64,000 nucleotides of DNA from assembly GCA_039808885.1 (NCBI GenBank), contig JBDHTX010000020.1:14992-78991 (forward strand), given 5' to 3'. How positions within the stretch are numbered: position 1 is the first letter of the stretch; the number at the start of each line of letters is the position of its first letter. Origin of the DNA: Dongia_A sp039808885 (lineage in GTDB: Bacteria; Pseudomonadota; Alphaproteobacteria; Dongiales; Dongiaceae). A program made the position numbers and the translations under genes. Of this stretch, positions 45,168-54,039 are shown one piece after another. The notes beneath the pieces are model-generated. The model was not told the DNA's origin. It worked only from the letters and a program-made list of their open reading frames with translations, and ran no database searches.

Positions 45168-47105
45168 CTATGCCTCGACCAGCAGCTGCCCCGACATCTC
45201 CATGTGGAGCGCGTGGCAGAACCACTGGCAGAAGTAGTAGAACACGCCGGGCTGGTCGGCGATGAAGGTCACCGACGACGTCGCCTGCGGCCCGACCTCC
45301 ATGGCGATGCCGTAGTTGACCAGGGTGAACCCGTGGGTCAGGTCAACCACGTCGTCGACGTTGGTCTGGGTGATGGTCACTTCGTCGCCGACCTTCACCT
45401 TGATCTGCTCGAGCCCGAACTTCGGCGCCGCCGAGGTCATGTACACCCGCACCTTGTTGCCGTCGCGGATGATCTTGTTGTCCTCCTCCAGCTTCACGCC
45501 GTCCTTGGCCGCCGCCTGGCGCGCGTCTTCCCACATCGGGTCGTCGCGTTTCCAGATCTCCAGCGGGTTGATCATGTTGGCTTTCATGATCGTGGCGTCG
45601 TGCGGCTCGGCAAAGCTCGAGCCGTCGTGAACCAGCTTCATCTCGTCGCCGGAAATGTCGATCAGCTGCTCGCATTCCGGTTTCAGCGGGCCGACATTGA
45701 TGAAGCGGTCCTTGGAGAACTTGCACAGCGCGACCAGCCACTTGCCGTCCGCGTCCTTGGTCTCGCTCATCGACGCGTTGACGTGGCCGACCTGGTAGTT
45801 GACGTCGAGCTTCTGCTTGATCGGGTCGATCTTCTCGCCCTTGTAGGCGCGGATCGCCTCGTCGATGTTCCACTTCACGATCTGCGAGTCGAGGAACAGC
45901 GAGGTGTAGGCGTTGCCGCGGCCGTCGAACGAGGTGTGCAATGGGCCAAGGCCGAGCTCGACATTGGCGACGATCGCCGAGGCGGGCTCCGCCTTGCCGG
46001 CGAAGGCATCCGCCAGCTTGTCCCATTCGACCACCGTCGTGGTCGGCGACAGCTTGCCATTGATGACCACGTATTTGCCGCTGGGATCGGCATTGCAGCC
46101 ATGCGGCGAGTTGGCGATCGGGATGTAGAGGGTATAGGGCGACTTGGCCTGCTTGCGGCCGTCGAGCACCGGCACGCCGTTGATCATCTCGGCCTTGCCG
46201 GCCTTCACCCCGGCCTCGATCGCGGTGATGTCGAAGAACACGGCATGGTCGGTCTCGGAGGATGTCATCTCCTCGAGCGTGGTGCCTTCCTCCGAGTTGT
46301 AGCAGGTCGACGCGGCGTACAGGTTCTTGTAGTCGGTGTCGCAATTGTCGAGATTGCCGCTCACCAGGACCTGCCAGGCCACCTTCATGGTGTCCCCGTC
46401 CACCGCGGTGAACACGGAGCCCCACTTCTTCGGATCGTCGAGGTCGCGGCCGTCATTGATCAGCGGCGCGCGGTTCTCGCCGTTGCAGAAGACGTAACCG
46501 GTCTTCGGATAGCGCTGCACCCGCATGCCATGGATCGAATGCGCATTGGGGATCTCGATGATCTTGTCGGTCTTCATCACGTCCAGGCGGATGCGCGCCA
46601 GGCGCGTATTGGCCTTGTCGTTGATGAAGACATAACGGCCGTCATAGGAGCCGTCGGTGACCGACGGCCGCGGATGGTGCGCATCGCCGTTGAGGAACGT
46701 CTTCAGGCCGAGCTTGGCGAGGCGCTCGCGCGTCTTCGGCATCAGCCCCTCGGTCATGATCTTCAGGCTCTCGTTGGTCTGGCCCCAGCCCGTCGCGCTG
46801 CAGCGGTTGAAGACCGGGATGCGCATCAGCTCGCGCATCGATGGGATGCCCAGGATGCGCACTTCGCCGGTCTGGCCGCTGCTCCAGAAGCCGACATATT
46901 CGTCGAGCTTGCCGGGCGGGACGCTGGCCGTGTCGGCCTCGGCGGCCTGCACCGCCTTCGGCGCCAGGCTGATGCCGGCCGCCGCGCCGACGCCGACGCC
47001 GGCGGCGCCGCCGAGGGCGAGGGTCGACATCGCAACGCTTCCGCCGAGCAGGTCGCGGCGGCTGACGCCATCCTTGGGCTCGGTCGTTCTTGCTTCCTTG
47101 GTCAT
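45168..47105 (-). CDS. nosZ: Nitrous oxide reductase NosZ, clade I (Tat-exported)
   Basis: This 645-residue periplasmic multicopper enzyme reduces N2O to N2. The twin-arginine motif SRRDLLGG puts it in clade I. CuZ ligands are seen in NGDAHHPRPS, NSPHGCN, GPLHTSF, GHVNAS and EPHDA. The C-terminal CuA site is complete, with DLTHGF and FCQWFCHALHMEM. Length is normal for the family. It lies 15 bases after nosR and starts the structural part of the operon. Expression is probably driven from the region near 50014, by low-oxygen or NO signals. Confidence 0.98.
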   Translation of the reverse strand: MTKEARTTEPKDGVSRRDLLGGSVAMSTLALGGAAGVGVGAAAGISLAPKAVQAAEADTASVPPGKLDEYVGFWSSGQTGEVRILGIPSMRELMRIPVFNRCSATGWGQTNESLKIMTEGLMPKTRERLAKLGLKTFLNGDAHHPRPSVTDGSYDGRYVFINDKANTRLARIRLDVMKTDKIIEIPNAHSIHGMRVQRYPKTGYVFCNGENRAPLINDGRDLDDPKKWGSVFTAVDGDTMKVAWQVLVSGNLDNCDTDYKNLYAASTCYNSEEGTTLEEMTSSETDHAVFFDITAIEAGVKAGKAEMINGVPVLDGRKQAKSPYTLYIPIANSPHGCNADPSGKYVVINGKLSPTTTVVEWDKLADAFAGKAEPASAIVANVELGLGPLHTSFDGRGNAYTSLFLDSQIVKWNIDEAIRAYKGEKIDPIKQKLDVNYQVGHVNASMSETKDADGKWLVALCKFSKDRFINVGPLKPECEQLIDISGDEMKLVHDGSSFAEPHDATIMKANMINPLEIWKRDDPMWEDARQAAAKDGVKLEEDNKIIRDGNKVRVYMTSAAPKFGLEQIKVKVGDEVTITQTNVDDVVDLTHGFTLVNYGIAMEVGPQATSSVTFIADQPGVFYYFCQWFCHALHMEMSGQLLVEA

Positions 47106-47120
47106 GGTCGTCTCCCTAGG

Positions 47121-49316
47121 TTAAACGGTCTTGGTGGACGCGTTCGGCTGTGCTGCCGGGCGCGCGGTGGCTGGCGGTGCGGCGGCCGGAGCCGGCTTCT
47201 TGCCGCGACCCGTCTTCTTCAGCAGCAGCGGCGGACAGGTCGTGTCGTCCCAGTAGATGACCTGGCACTGCATGCAGTAGATGCACTCGTTGGGATTGAT
47301 CTGGCCGAGCGGGTGGATCGCCTGCACGGTGCAGCGCTTGGCGCAGAGCTGGCACTCGAAGCCGCATTGCTTGCGCCGCTTCAGCCACTCGAACAGGCGC
47401 ATCCGTCCCGGGATCGCCAGCGCGGCGCCGAGCGGACAGAGATAGCGGCAGAAGAAGCGCTCGACGAACAGGCCGATGCCGAGCAAGCCGACGGCGTAGA
47501 TGATGAATGGCAGGTCGCGCTGGAAGCGCAGCAGCACGACGGTCTTGAACGGCTCCACCTCGGCCAGGCGCTCGGCGGTGGCGATCTCGTGTAGGCTGAC
47601 GCCGAACAGGCCCAGGAAGATGATGTATTTCAACGGCCACAGCCGCTCATGCCAGTGGAAGGGTATCGTCAGCTGGCGGATGCCGATCCGGCGCGCGAGC
47701 TGGTTCAGCAACTCCTGCAGCGAGCCGAAGGGGCAGAGCCAGCCGCAGAACGGGCCGCGCCCCCAGAACAGCAGCGACACCGCCGTCGCGCACCACAGGA
47801 TGAAGATCAGCGGCTCCAGCAGGAACTGCTCCCAGCGGAACTCGCCGCTGGTGAAGGCGCCGGCGAAGGTGAAGACGTTGACCACCGAGAGCTGCGCCTG
47901 CGCCCAGCCGCCGATCCAGATGACGCTGAACAGCAGGTAGCCGATGCGCAGCGCGGTGAAGAACTTGGCCCTCTTCACCAGCACGTCCTGGAAGAAGAAG
48001 ATCAGTGTGAGAATCGTCAGCGACAAGGCCAGGATGGCGATATCGACCGAGCGCTGCCGCCAGATCTGCTTCCACAGATCGTTCACCGGGGATTCCTCCG
48101 CTTCCGTCGCGGTCGGCGTCGCCTCCTGGGCGGCGGGTGCGGCCGGCGCCGCCACGACCTTGATGAAGCGGTCCGGCAGGCGATAGGTGAGCGGGAAGCT
48201 GGTGAAGGCCTTCTGCGTCGGCCCGGTCGGCCGCTGCGCCAGGAGTTCAAGCCGCCATTCCTGCGTGGCATCGAAGCCGGCGGAGTCCGGCACGCGGAAC
48301 AGCCCGACCTCCTTGAAGTCCGGCATGTTCGGACCAAGGCTGCCGAGGCGCCGGTAGTCGTGGTCCTTGAACAGGATCGTGGTCTGCTCCTGCACGATCT
48401 GGAAGCGGTCGAAGATGCCGCCGCGGACGAAGCCCGAGCCGCGGAACGAATAGTCGCCATTGGCGGCGACCAGGATCGCCGCCTGCCCCGGCGTGAGCCA
48501 GCCGGCGAGCCGCTGGTATTCGGCGTCGCCCAGCACGTTGCGGCCGATGCTCTCGACGCTGACCTGCGCGGCATAGAGATCGATGAAATCCTCGGTCGGC
48601 ACGCCGGCCTTGGCGAAGGGCTCCGGGCTGCCGACGCCGATCTTCTTGAACGCCTCGTCGACATCGCTGTTCAGCAGATGCAACCGGCGGATCGAGCCGT
48701 CACCCACCAGCGTCTGCCAATCGGCGGCCTGGAACGGGATTTCGGCGAGGCTTCTGGTTTCCGTGGCCTGACCGCCGGAATCGGCCGCGGTGAAGCCGGC
48801 CATCCCGTGCGCCTTGGCCACCTTCAGCGCGGTGCGGGTGACGCTGTCGTTGATGACGATGGCGGTGACGGTCGCGCCTGAGATGGCGTCGACCTGGCGC
48901 GCATCCTTGTTGCGCGCCGCTTCCACCACGTTGCGGCCGACCAATGCATCGACGAACTGGGTGAGCTTCTCCGGCGGGATGCCGGCGAGCAGGATCGGCT
49001 CGTGGTGCTCCTTGACCTTGGCGCCGACGATCACGCCGGCCTGGTCCATGCCGACCAGAAGGCGTACGGGCTTGCCGGAATAGCCGATGTCGCTGGTCTC
49101 GAAGACATAGCCGAGCAGTTGCTCGCCCTTGAAGGCGGCCATGGCCGGCGGCGTGCCCTCGGCCGGGCCGAACCGGTCGGCGCCGGGGAAAACCTCTGCC
49201 GGCGCCACATCTACCAGATAGGCGCCGAAGCTCTTGGCGTAGGATGGGGAAAGCGGATGGACCAGTGCGATCAGCAGCACCAGGGGCAGCCACAATACCG
49301 GAAGGATCGCTCTCAT
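47121..49316 (-). CDS. nosR: Flavoprotein/polyferredoxin NosR
   Basis: This 731-residue membrane protein supplies electrons for NosZ activity and maturation. A signal sequence (LPVLWLPLVLLIALVHPL) is followed by a periplasmic FMN-binding domain with VDAISGATVTAIVIND, whose Thr is the covalent FMN site. Membrane helices follow (SVDIAILALSLTILTLIFF and others), with a C-terminal polyferredoxin bearing cysteine motifs (FCGWLCPFG, FFCRYLCPLG, CGFECQLCAKRC, CIYCMQCQ). The ATG at 49316 overlaps the stop of the upstream Cys-rich gene. Confidence 0.97.
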   Translation of the reverse strand: MRAILPVLWLPLVLLIALVHPLSPSYAKSFGAYLVDVAPAEVFPGADRFGPAEGTPPAMAAFKGEQLLGYVFETSDIGYSGKPVRLLVGMDQAGVIVGAKVKEHHEPILLAGIPPEKLTQFVDALVGRNVVEAARNKDARQVDAISGATVTAIVINDSVTRTALKVAKAHGMAGFTAADSGGQATETRSLAEIPFQAADWQTLVGDGSIRRLHLLNSDVDEAFKKIGVGSPEPFAKAGVPTEDFIDLYAAQVSVESIGRNVLGDAEYQRLAGWLTPGQAAILVAANGDYSFRGSGFVRGGIFDRFQIVQEQTTILFKDHDYRRLGSLGPNMPDFKEVGLFRVPDSAGFDATQEWRLELLAQRPTGPTQKAFTSFPLTYRLPDRFIKVVAAPAAPAAQEATPTATEAEESPVNDLWKQIWRQRSVDIAILALSLTILTLIFFFQDVLVKRAKFFTALRIGYLLFSVIWIGGWAQAQLSVVNVFTFAGAFTSGEFRWEQFLLEPLIFILWCATAVSLLFWGRGPFCGWLCPFGSLQELLNQLARRIGIRQLTIPFHWHERLWPLKYIIFLGLFGVSLHEIATAERLAEVEPFKTVVLLRFQRDLPFIIYAVGLLGIGLFVERFFCRYLCPLGAALAIPGRMRLFEWLKRRKQCGFECQLCAKRCTVQAIHPLGQINPNECIYCMQCQVIYWDDTTCPPLLLKKTGRGKKPAPAAAPPATARPAAQPNASTKTV

Positions 49317-49867
49317 GATTGGACCGATATCGACTGAGCGTGGCTGCCGCGCCGCGCCGGCGGCCCTTGGGCGGCGGCGTCGGACAGAAGGCGCGCCGGC
49401 TTGACGCTCACCAGGTGGAGGACGTGGCTGGACCCGGCGGGTCCGCCGGGAACCGGCGCGACGCTCGCGCCCGCGGGCAGCAATCCGAGGGTGGACCCGC
49501 CGCCCATCGTGCAAGTGGCGGCGCAGTGCGGGCAGGAATGCCCCCGCGCCGGCATCTGGTCGCGTGGCATCTCGGAATCCCGCGTTGCACCCTGCGCCGC
49601 GGCAACCTGCCTCGAGTCCGCCTGCGCTGCCCCGGCGGTCGCGAAGGCCTCGCCACACCGCGCGCTTTGCAGGATCGATTCGAAGGAGTTTGCCGCCGCC
49701 TGCCGCGTGTCGACCGCCAACGCCGCGAACAGGTTCAGCACGAAGACCTGGCAGAGCAGCAGGCTCAACCAGCGGCGCCGGCGCCCACGACTGGCCCAGC
49801 GATGGGCCATGCGATTGGCCGAACGGGAGACCGCGCGCGCAACATTGGACGGCGTCATCGGCCTCAT
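49313..49867 (-). CDS. Exported Cys-rich protein, DUF2946-like, first gene of the nos operon
   Basis: This 184-residue protein begins with an Arg-rich region and one hydrophobic segment (WLSLLLCQVFVLNLFAALAV), either a signal or an anchor. The later RGHSCPHCAATCTMGG cluster offers Cys and His ligands that could bind a metal. DUF2946 proteins, often linked to copper, have a similar small membrane start and Cys-x-x-Cys pair; this assignment is tentative. It overlaps nosR by four bases (ATGA), so it is translated with it. It is not one of the standard nos genes. The start is uncertain: ATGs at 49867 and 49858 both fit. Confidence 0.65.
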   Translation of the reverse strand: MRPMTPSNVARAVSRSANRMAHRWASRGRRRRWLSLLLCQVFVLNLFAALAVDTRQAAANSFESILQSARCGEAFATAGAAQADSRQVAAAQGATRDSEMPRDQMPARGHSCPHCAATCTMGGGSTLGLLPAGASVAPVPGGPAGSSHVLHLVSVKPARLLSDAAAQGPPARRGSHAQSISVQS

Positions 49868-50013
49868 CCGGGAATGCCGCGTGGATTTGCCCGCATCGGC
49901 GGGCAGTCTTGGGACAATGGGCCAGGGAGCCAAGGCAAGTGGCGGAACTCCACTCCGAGTACGGTCCTATTCGGCGATGCGACGGAAGCTAGAGTGGCTT
50001 CGGGCCTGTTTCC

Positions 50014-50027
50014 TTGACTCGGATCAA
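50014..50027. promoter_or_regulatory. FNR/NNR-type box between the nos operon and the regulator genes
   Basis: TTGAC-TCGG-ATCAA matches the TTGAT-N4-ATCAA consensus at nine of ten positions. It lies 147 bases before the first gene of the nos operon and 107 bases before the first Crp/Fnr-type gene, so it could control both directions. Confidence 0.75.
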
Positions 50028-50134
50028 GCCCCCGCTCGATTGTGGGGTCGGGATGCGGTTAAATTGCCGCAGGGTATGAGGCACCCGCAATTCGGCGTCG
50101 GGATTAGTTATTTGGTCTTAGGGAAATAGGCATA

Positions 50135-50845
50135 GTGGCAGATCATCTTGCGGATCGAGACCTGCTCCGCCGGAACCGGGTGTTTTCCCGCATTGGCGAA
50201 GAAGGGTTGGAGCGCCTGGCGAAGAGCGCGGCGCCACGCCGCCTCGCGGCGGGGGAGTCGCTGTACTCGCGCGGGGATGCGGCAATTTGGCTCTATGTCA
50301 TTGCCGGCGGTCGCGTGGATTTGCTGCAGGACGACAAATCCGGCAACCGGACGCAGATCGAAACCCTGGCCGCACCGCAGATGGTCGGCGCTCTTTGCGC
50401 CCTGGATGGCGACTCCTATGCCCATACCGCCGAAGGGGGCAGCAGCGGCGCGCAGCTGCTCGCCGTTCCCGGCGCCCTCTTTGCCGAGATCCTCCGCGCG
50501 CATCCGCAAGCCGCCCGGCTGCTGCTGGCCGAAACCTCGGCGCGGCTGCGTCACCTGGTTGGACAGCTCGGCGATCTGAAACTGCGCGACAGCGTGCAGC
50601 GTCTGGCCGGTTACCTGGTCGAGCTGACGCCCGCGCGCAACGGCGCAGCGGAACTGACGCTGCCGGCGGAGAAGCGCGCCGTCGCCGACCGCCTCGGCAT
50701 GAAGCCGGAGACTCTGTCCCGCGCGCTGGCCCGGCTGGAGGCCATGGGGCTGGCGCATCCCGCCGACGCCGCCACCCTGCGGGTGCCGGATTTGTCCAAC
50801 CTGCGGCACCTGTACCTCTCTGGCGAGAAGGCGCTCTTGTCATGA
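50135..50845 (+). CDS. Crp/Fnr-family regulator (Dnr/Nnr-like)
   Basis: This 236-residue protein has an N-terminal cyclic nucleotide-binding fold and a C-terminal winged helix with recognition helix GMKPETLSRALARLEAMG. The E-T-L-S-R pattern is that of FNR/DNR proteins that read TTGAT-like half sites. The N-terminal Cys cluster of FNR is absent, so an iron-sulfur oxygen sensor is unlikely and NO or haem sensing (Dnr-like) is a better guess. It starts with GTG at 50135, and its stop overlaps the second regulator by four bases. Confidence 0.9.
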   Translation: MADHLADRDLLRRNRVFSRIGEEGLERLAKSAAPRRLAAGESLYSRGDAAIWLYVIAGGRVDLLQDDKSGNRTQIETLAAPQMVGALCALDGDSYAHTAEGGSSGAQLLAVPGALFAEILRAHPQAARLLLAETSARLRHLVGQLGDLKLRDSVQRLAGYLVELTPARNGAAELTLPAEKRAVADRLGMKPETLSRALARLEAMGLAHPADAATLRVPDLSNLRHLYLSGEKALLS

Positions 50846-51549
50846 TCCGCCGGCGCGCGCCGAACGACCAGGAACTGGCGGCGGCCGTGGCGCTGCCCCT
50901 GCTGCAACCCTTTAGCGTGCGGGAACTCGGGGCCCTGCTCGGGCCGTCCTCGATGGCGCTCTACGAAGAGGACACCCACTTGTTTTCCGCGGGCGATCCA
51001 GCCGACCGCTTTTTCGTCGTGATCGAGGGATCTGTGCGGCTCTATGCCACGATGCCCGACGGACGGGAGACGACGATTGCGCTGATCGCCGCGCCGGCCA
51101 GCTTCGCGGAAGCGGCCATGTTCTCGTCGGGCGGATTCCCGGTCAACGCCGCCGCCGTCGCCGGGACGCTGCTGCTCCATATCGGCGCCAAGGAGTTTCT
51201 GGCAGTGCTCGATTCCGAGCCCGAGCGCAGTCTTGAGATGCTCCGCTCCATGCGGCAGTGGGAGCTTCTGCTGCTGGACGAGATCCGCCAGGTCAAGACC
51301 AAGACCCCGCTGCAACGCCTCGCCGGGTTCATGCTGTCGCTGTGCGGCGAGCGCGAGGGCCAGGTCAGCGTCCAGCTGCCGGTGCGCAAGACCCTGCTGG
51401 CGCAGAAACTCGGCATCAAGCCGGAAACCCTGTCGCGGAATCTCCAGCGCCTCAATGCCGCGGGCGTGACCTCCAGCGGCGACATGGTCAAAATCGCCGA
51501 TACCGCGATCCTGCTGCGCATCTTTCGCGGGGAAACGGGCGATTCTTGA
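50842..51549 (+). CDS. Second Crp/Fnr-family regulator
   Basis: This 235-residue protein has the same fold as the gene before it, with DTHLFSAGDPADRFFVVIEG in the sensor domain and recognition helix GIKPETLSRNLQRLNAAGV. Again E-T-L-S-R is present and no N-terminal Cys cluster is seen. The ATG at 50842 overlaps the stop of the first regulator, so the two are made together. They may be a paralogous pair working on the nos promoter, perhaps with different signals. The cytochrome c gene is convergent, 15 bases away. Confidence 0.92.
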   Translation: MIRRRAPNDQELAAAVALPLLQPFSVRELGALLGPSSMALYEEDTHLFSAGDPADRFFVVIEGSVRLYATMPDGRETTIALIAAPASFAEAAMFSSGGFPVNAAAVAGTLLLHIGAKEFLAVLDSEPERSLEMLRSMRQWELLLLDEIRQVKTKTPLQRLAGFMLSLCGEREGQVSVQLPVRKTLLAQKLGIKPETLSRNLQRLNAAGVTSSGDMVKIADTAILLRIFRGETGDS

Positions 51550-51564
51550 CCAGGCGCCGGCCGG

Positions 51565-51975
51565 CTATTGGCAGGCGGCGATGCTCTTCAATCCTTCGAC
51601 CGCGGCCTGGCGCTTCGCCTCATCCTTCATCTGGAACATCATCGCGTTCTTCAGCGGTTGGCCGTTGAACTCCGTGAGGAAGGCCTTCGGATCCAGCAGA
51701 TAGGCCATGATGTTCTCGTCGGTCCAGGTCAGGCCCTTGGCCTGCGCCGCCTTCATCGCCTCGGAATAGCCCTTGAAATCCGCCGCATGCATGGCCGGCT
51801 GCCCGGCAACGCCGACCAGGTTCGGGCCGGTGACCCGTGACGCCTTCCCTGGCTCCAGCGCATGGCATGCCTTGCAGCCCGACAGGCCCGGCGGCGTCGG
51901 GCAATCGGCCCACGCCAGACCAGCGCCAGAAACCAGCGTGATTGCGGCGCCAAGCGCCAACGCGTTCAACTTCAT
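51565..51975 (-). CDS. Periplasmic c-type cytochrome
   Basis: This 136-residue class I cytochrome c has a signal peptide (AAITLVSGAGLAWA) and one haem site, GCKACHALEP. Met in the NAMMFQM segment is the likely axial ligand. It is a candidate electron donor to NosZ in the periplasm, given that it sits next to the nos locus. AAAGG lies just before its ATG, and the FNR-like box at 52045-52058 is 70 bases upstream. Confidence 0.93.
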   Translation of the reverse strand: MKLNALALGAAITLVSGAGLAWADCPTPPGLSGCKACHALEPGKASRVTGPNLVGVAGQPAMHAADFKGYSEAMKAAQAKGLTWTDENIMAYLLDPKAFLTEFNGQPLKNAMMFQMKDEAKRQAAVEGLKSIAACQ

Positions 51976-52044
51976 CCTGCACCTTTATCGTGATTGCCGG
52001 GGAACCTAATCGAATAATCATCCCAGGTCCGGCCGCGCGACGCA

Positions 52045-52058
52045 TTGACTCCGGTCAA
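52045..52058. promoter_or_regulatory. Perfect FNR-like palindrome before the cytochrome c gene
   Basis: TTGAC-TCCG-GTCAA is a perfect dyad of the FNR/DNR type, 69 bases before the cytochrome start. The half site TTGAC is shared with the box at 50014, which supports common control of the cytochrome and the nos operon. Confidence 0.7.
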
Positions 52059-52211
52059 GCCAGGCCCCGGTGCGGGACGGCACAAAGGCGTGCGGCGGAA
52101 GCCGTCACGCGGGCGGGAAAGGCACCGCGGCGGCTTGGCCGGGGCCAGGCCGCAGCCGGCCCGCCCAGCGCAAGCGCGCCTGAGGATGTCGGTCGCGTGG
52201 GAGGATGACCC

Positions 52212-52915
52212 GTGTCCAACCGGAAGCTCTCCAAATACCGCGCCAAGCGCGACTTCGGCCGGACCACCGAACCAAGCGGCGAGCGCCGGATCGCGCCGGG
52301 CAAGGAATTGCGCTTCGTCATCCAGAAGCATGCGGCCCGCCGCCTGCACTACGATCTGCGCCTGGAGTTGGACGGCGCGTTCAAGTCCTGGGCGGTCACC
52401 CCGCGCCCGACCTGCCCTTCGCGCGGGTGATCGCGGCGGCGCAGGACATCCGCGCGCGGTTGCAGGAGCTGGGCCTGGCGACCTTCTGCAAGACCACCGG
52501 CGGCAAGGGCCTGCATGTGGTCGTGCCGCTGGTCAGCGCGGCGCGTGACCGGGTCGACTGGCCGACCGCCAAGACCTTTGCCCAGGCGGTCTGCGCCGCC
52601 ATGGCCGGGGACGATCCCGAGAAATTCACCGTCAACATGGCGAAGAAGAAGCGGGTGGGCCGCATCTTCCTCGACTATCTGCGCAACGACCGCATGGCGA
52701 CGGCGGTGGCGCCGCTGAGCCCGCGAGCCCGACCCGGCGCCACGGTGTCGATGCCGCTCGCCTGGAGCCAGGTGAAGAGCGGCCTCGATCCGCAGGCCTA
52801 CACGATCCACAGCGTTCCGGCGCTGTTGCGGAAGAGCAGGGCCTGGCAGGGCTACGATGACGCCGCCCGGCCGCTGAAGCCGGCGATCAAGCGGCTGCTA
52901 GGCGGTCGCGGCTGA
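52212..52915 (+). pseudogene. ligD: Remnant of ATP-dependent DNA ligase D (ligD), internally deleted and frameshifted
   Basis: From 52212, MSNRKLSKYRAKRDFGRTTE is the start of a LigD phosphoesterase domain, continuing to FVIQKHAARRLHYDLRLELD and KSWAVT, then it shifts. From about 52405 the C-terminal half of the LigD polymerase domain follows in another frame: DLPFARVIAAAQDIRARLQ, then TTGGKGLHVVVPL and KKRVGRIFLDYLRND. The rest of the phosphoesterase domain, the whole ligase domain and the first half of the polymerase domain are missing. The joint lies near 52398-52406 and changes frame. The gene cannot make a working LigD. Its 3' end overlaps the end of the acyltransferase-like gene by 18 bases. 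Confidence 0.88.
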
Positions 52916-53869
52916 ATCCGGCCGTGGCGGCCGCTTCCATTTGCTCCAGGCGCGCCATTGCCCGGGATAGCGCCGCACCCAGGGCTCGCTGCGGCGCAGG
53001 AACTCGGCGATCGCCTCGGCCACGCGCGCATCCGTGGGCAGGTCGGATCGCTGGTCGATGGGCGGCTCGATGACGATGCGGAACCCGGCCTGCGGATCGC
53101 GCACGGTGAAGGCCGGCAGCAGCGGCGCCCCGGTCAGGCCGGCCAGGCGCGGCGCGCCGACCGCGACGGAGAGGCGGCCGCCGAACACCGGCCCCTTCAC
53201 CATCTCCGTCCCTTCCGTGCCAGAGGCGACGATGGAGACGATTTCGCCGTCCTTCAGCGCGCGCATCATCCGCCGCATGGCCGTCGACGGCGATGCGCGG
53301 TCATAGACGATGCGCTGGACCAGGTGGCGCTCCTCCGGAATGCAGCGGATGCGGTTGACATAGGCGACGCCGAATTCGGTGTCGGAGAAGCCGTGCTGCG
53401 GGCTGCTCAGATGCGAGACGCGGTAGCCCTTCCGGTGCAGCAGGATCTTGGTCGGGCCATTGTTGAAGACGAACGGCGCCAGCCAGAGGATCGCGCCCTT
53501 GCCCTTGGCCAGCGCCGCCTGCAGATGCGCCTCGCCCTCCAGCACCATGCGGGGCTGCCAGCCGCCCGGCCGCCAGGCCCGCAAATCCTGCATCCGCATT
53601 TCGTAGATGGCGGCCTTCAGATCGCGGGCGATGCCCTCGGCCGTTTGCGGGTCGATCGCGCCGAGGGCGGCGCGGATGCTCTTGCCCGTCCGTCGCGCCG
53701 CGCGCCGGCTGGTCAGCAGCGGGATGCGCGCCGCGCCGCGCCACAGCGGCGACCACAGCGGCTCGGGCAGCGCCCAGGCAAAGGGCAGCAGGGCGGCAAG
53801 GCCGGCAAGAGTGATGAAATCGGAGAGCTTCCAGCTTCGCCGCCGGCTTGCGCGACGCCCCTTGTGCAC
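52898..53869 (-). CDS. Lipid A acyltransferase-like (LpxL/HtrB family) protein with altered active site
   Basis: This 323-residue protein has the layout of the lysophospholipid acyltransferase family: a hydrophobic N-terminal stretch (LAGLAALLPFAWALPEPLW), an active region around GAILWLAPFVFNNG, then KDGEIVSIVASGTEGTEM, GPVFGGRLSVAVGAPRLAG and LLPAFTVRDP. The HX4(D/E) motif expected where APFVFNNGPTK lies is not seen, so catalysis by the usual route is doubtful. It starts with GTG at 53869. The ATP-grasp gene upstream on the same strand is 170 bases away, and they may work together on the envelope. Confidence 0.75.
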   Translation of the reverse strand: MHKGRRASRRRSWKLSDFITLAGLAALLPFAWALPEPLWSPLWRGAARIPLLTSRRAARRTGKSIRAALGAIDPQTAEGIARDLKAAIYEMRMQDLRAWRPGGWQPRMVLEGEAHLQAALAKGKGAILWLAPFVFNNGPTKILLHRKGYRVSHLSSPQHGFSDTEFGVAYVNRIRCIPEERHLVQRIVYDRASPSTAMRRMMRALKDGEIVSIVASGTEGTEMVKGPVFGGRLSVAVGAPRLAGLTGAPLLPAFTVRDPQAGFRIVIEPPIDQRSDLPTDARVAEAIAEFLRRSEPWVRRYPGQWRAWSKWKRPPRPDSAATA

Positions 53870-54039
53870 GACGGATCGGTCCTGCGCGATTGCGGCGCCA
53901 GCCTCGCCTTCCTTCTGAGTCTCGCCTTGCTTGAGAGTCGCCAGAATCCAGCCCCCGAATTGAGTCCCGCTCGCCGGAGACTATAGCCTGCGCGCGCCGC
54001 GCCTCCTAGGGCGGGCAAGGCGGCGACACCGCGAGAAAG

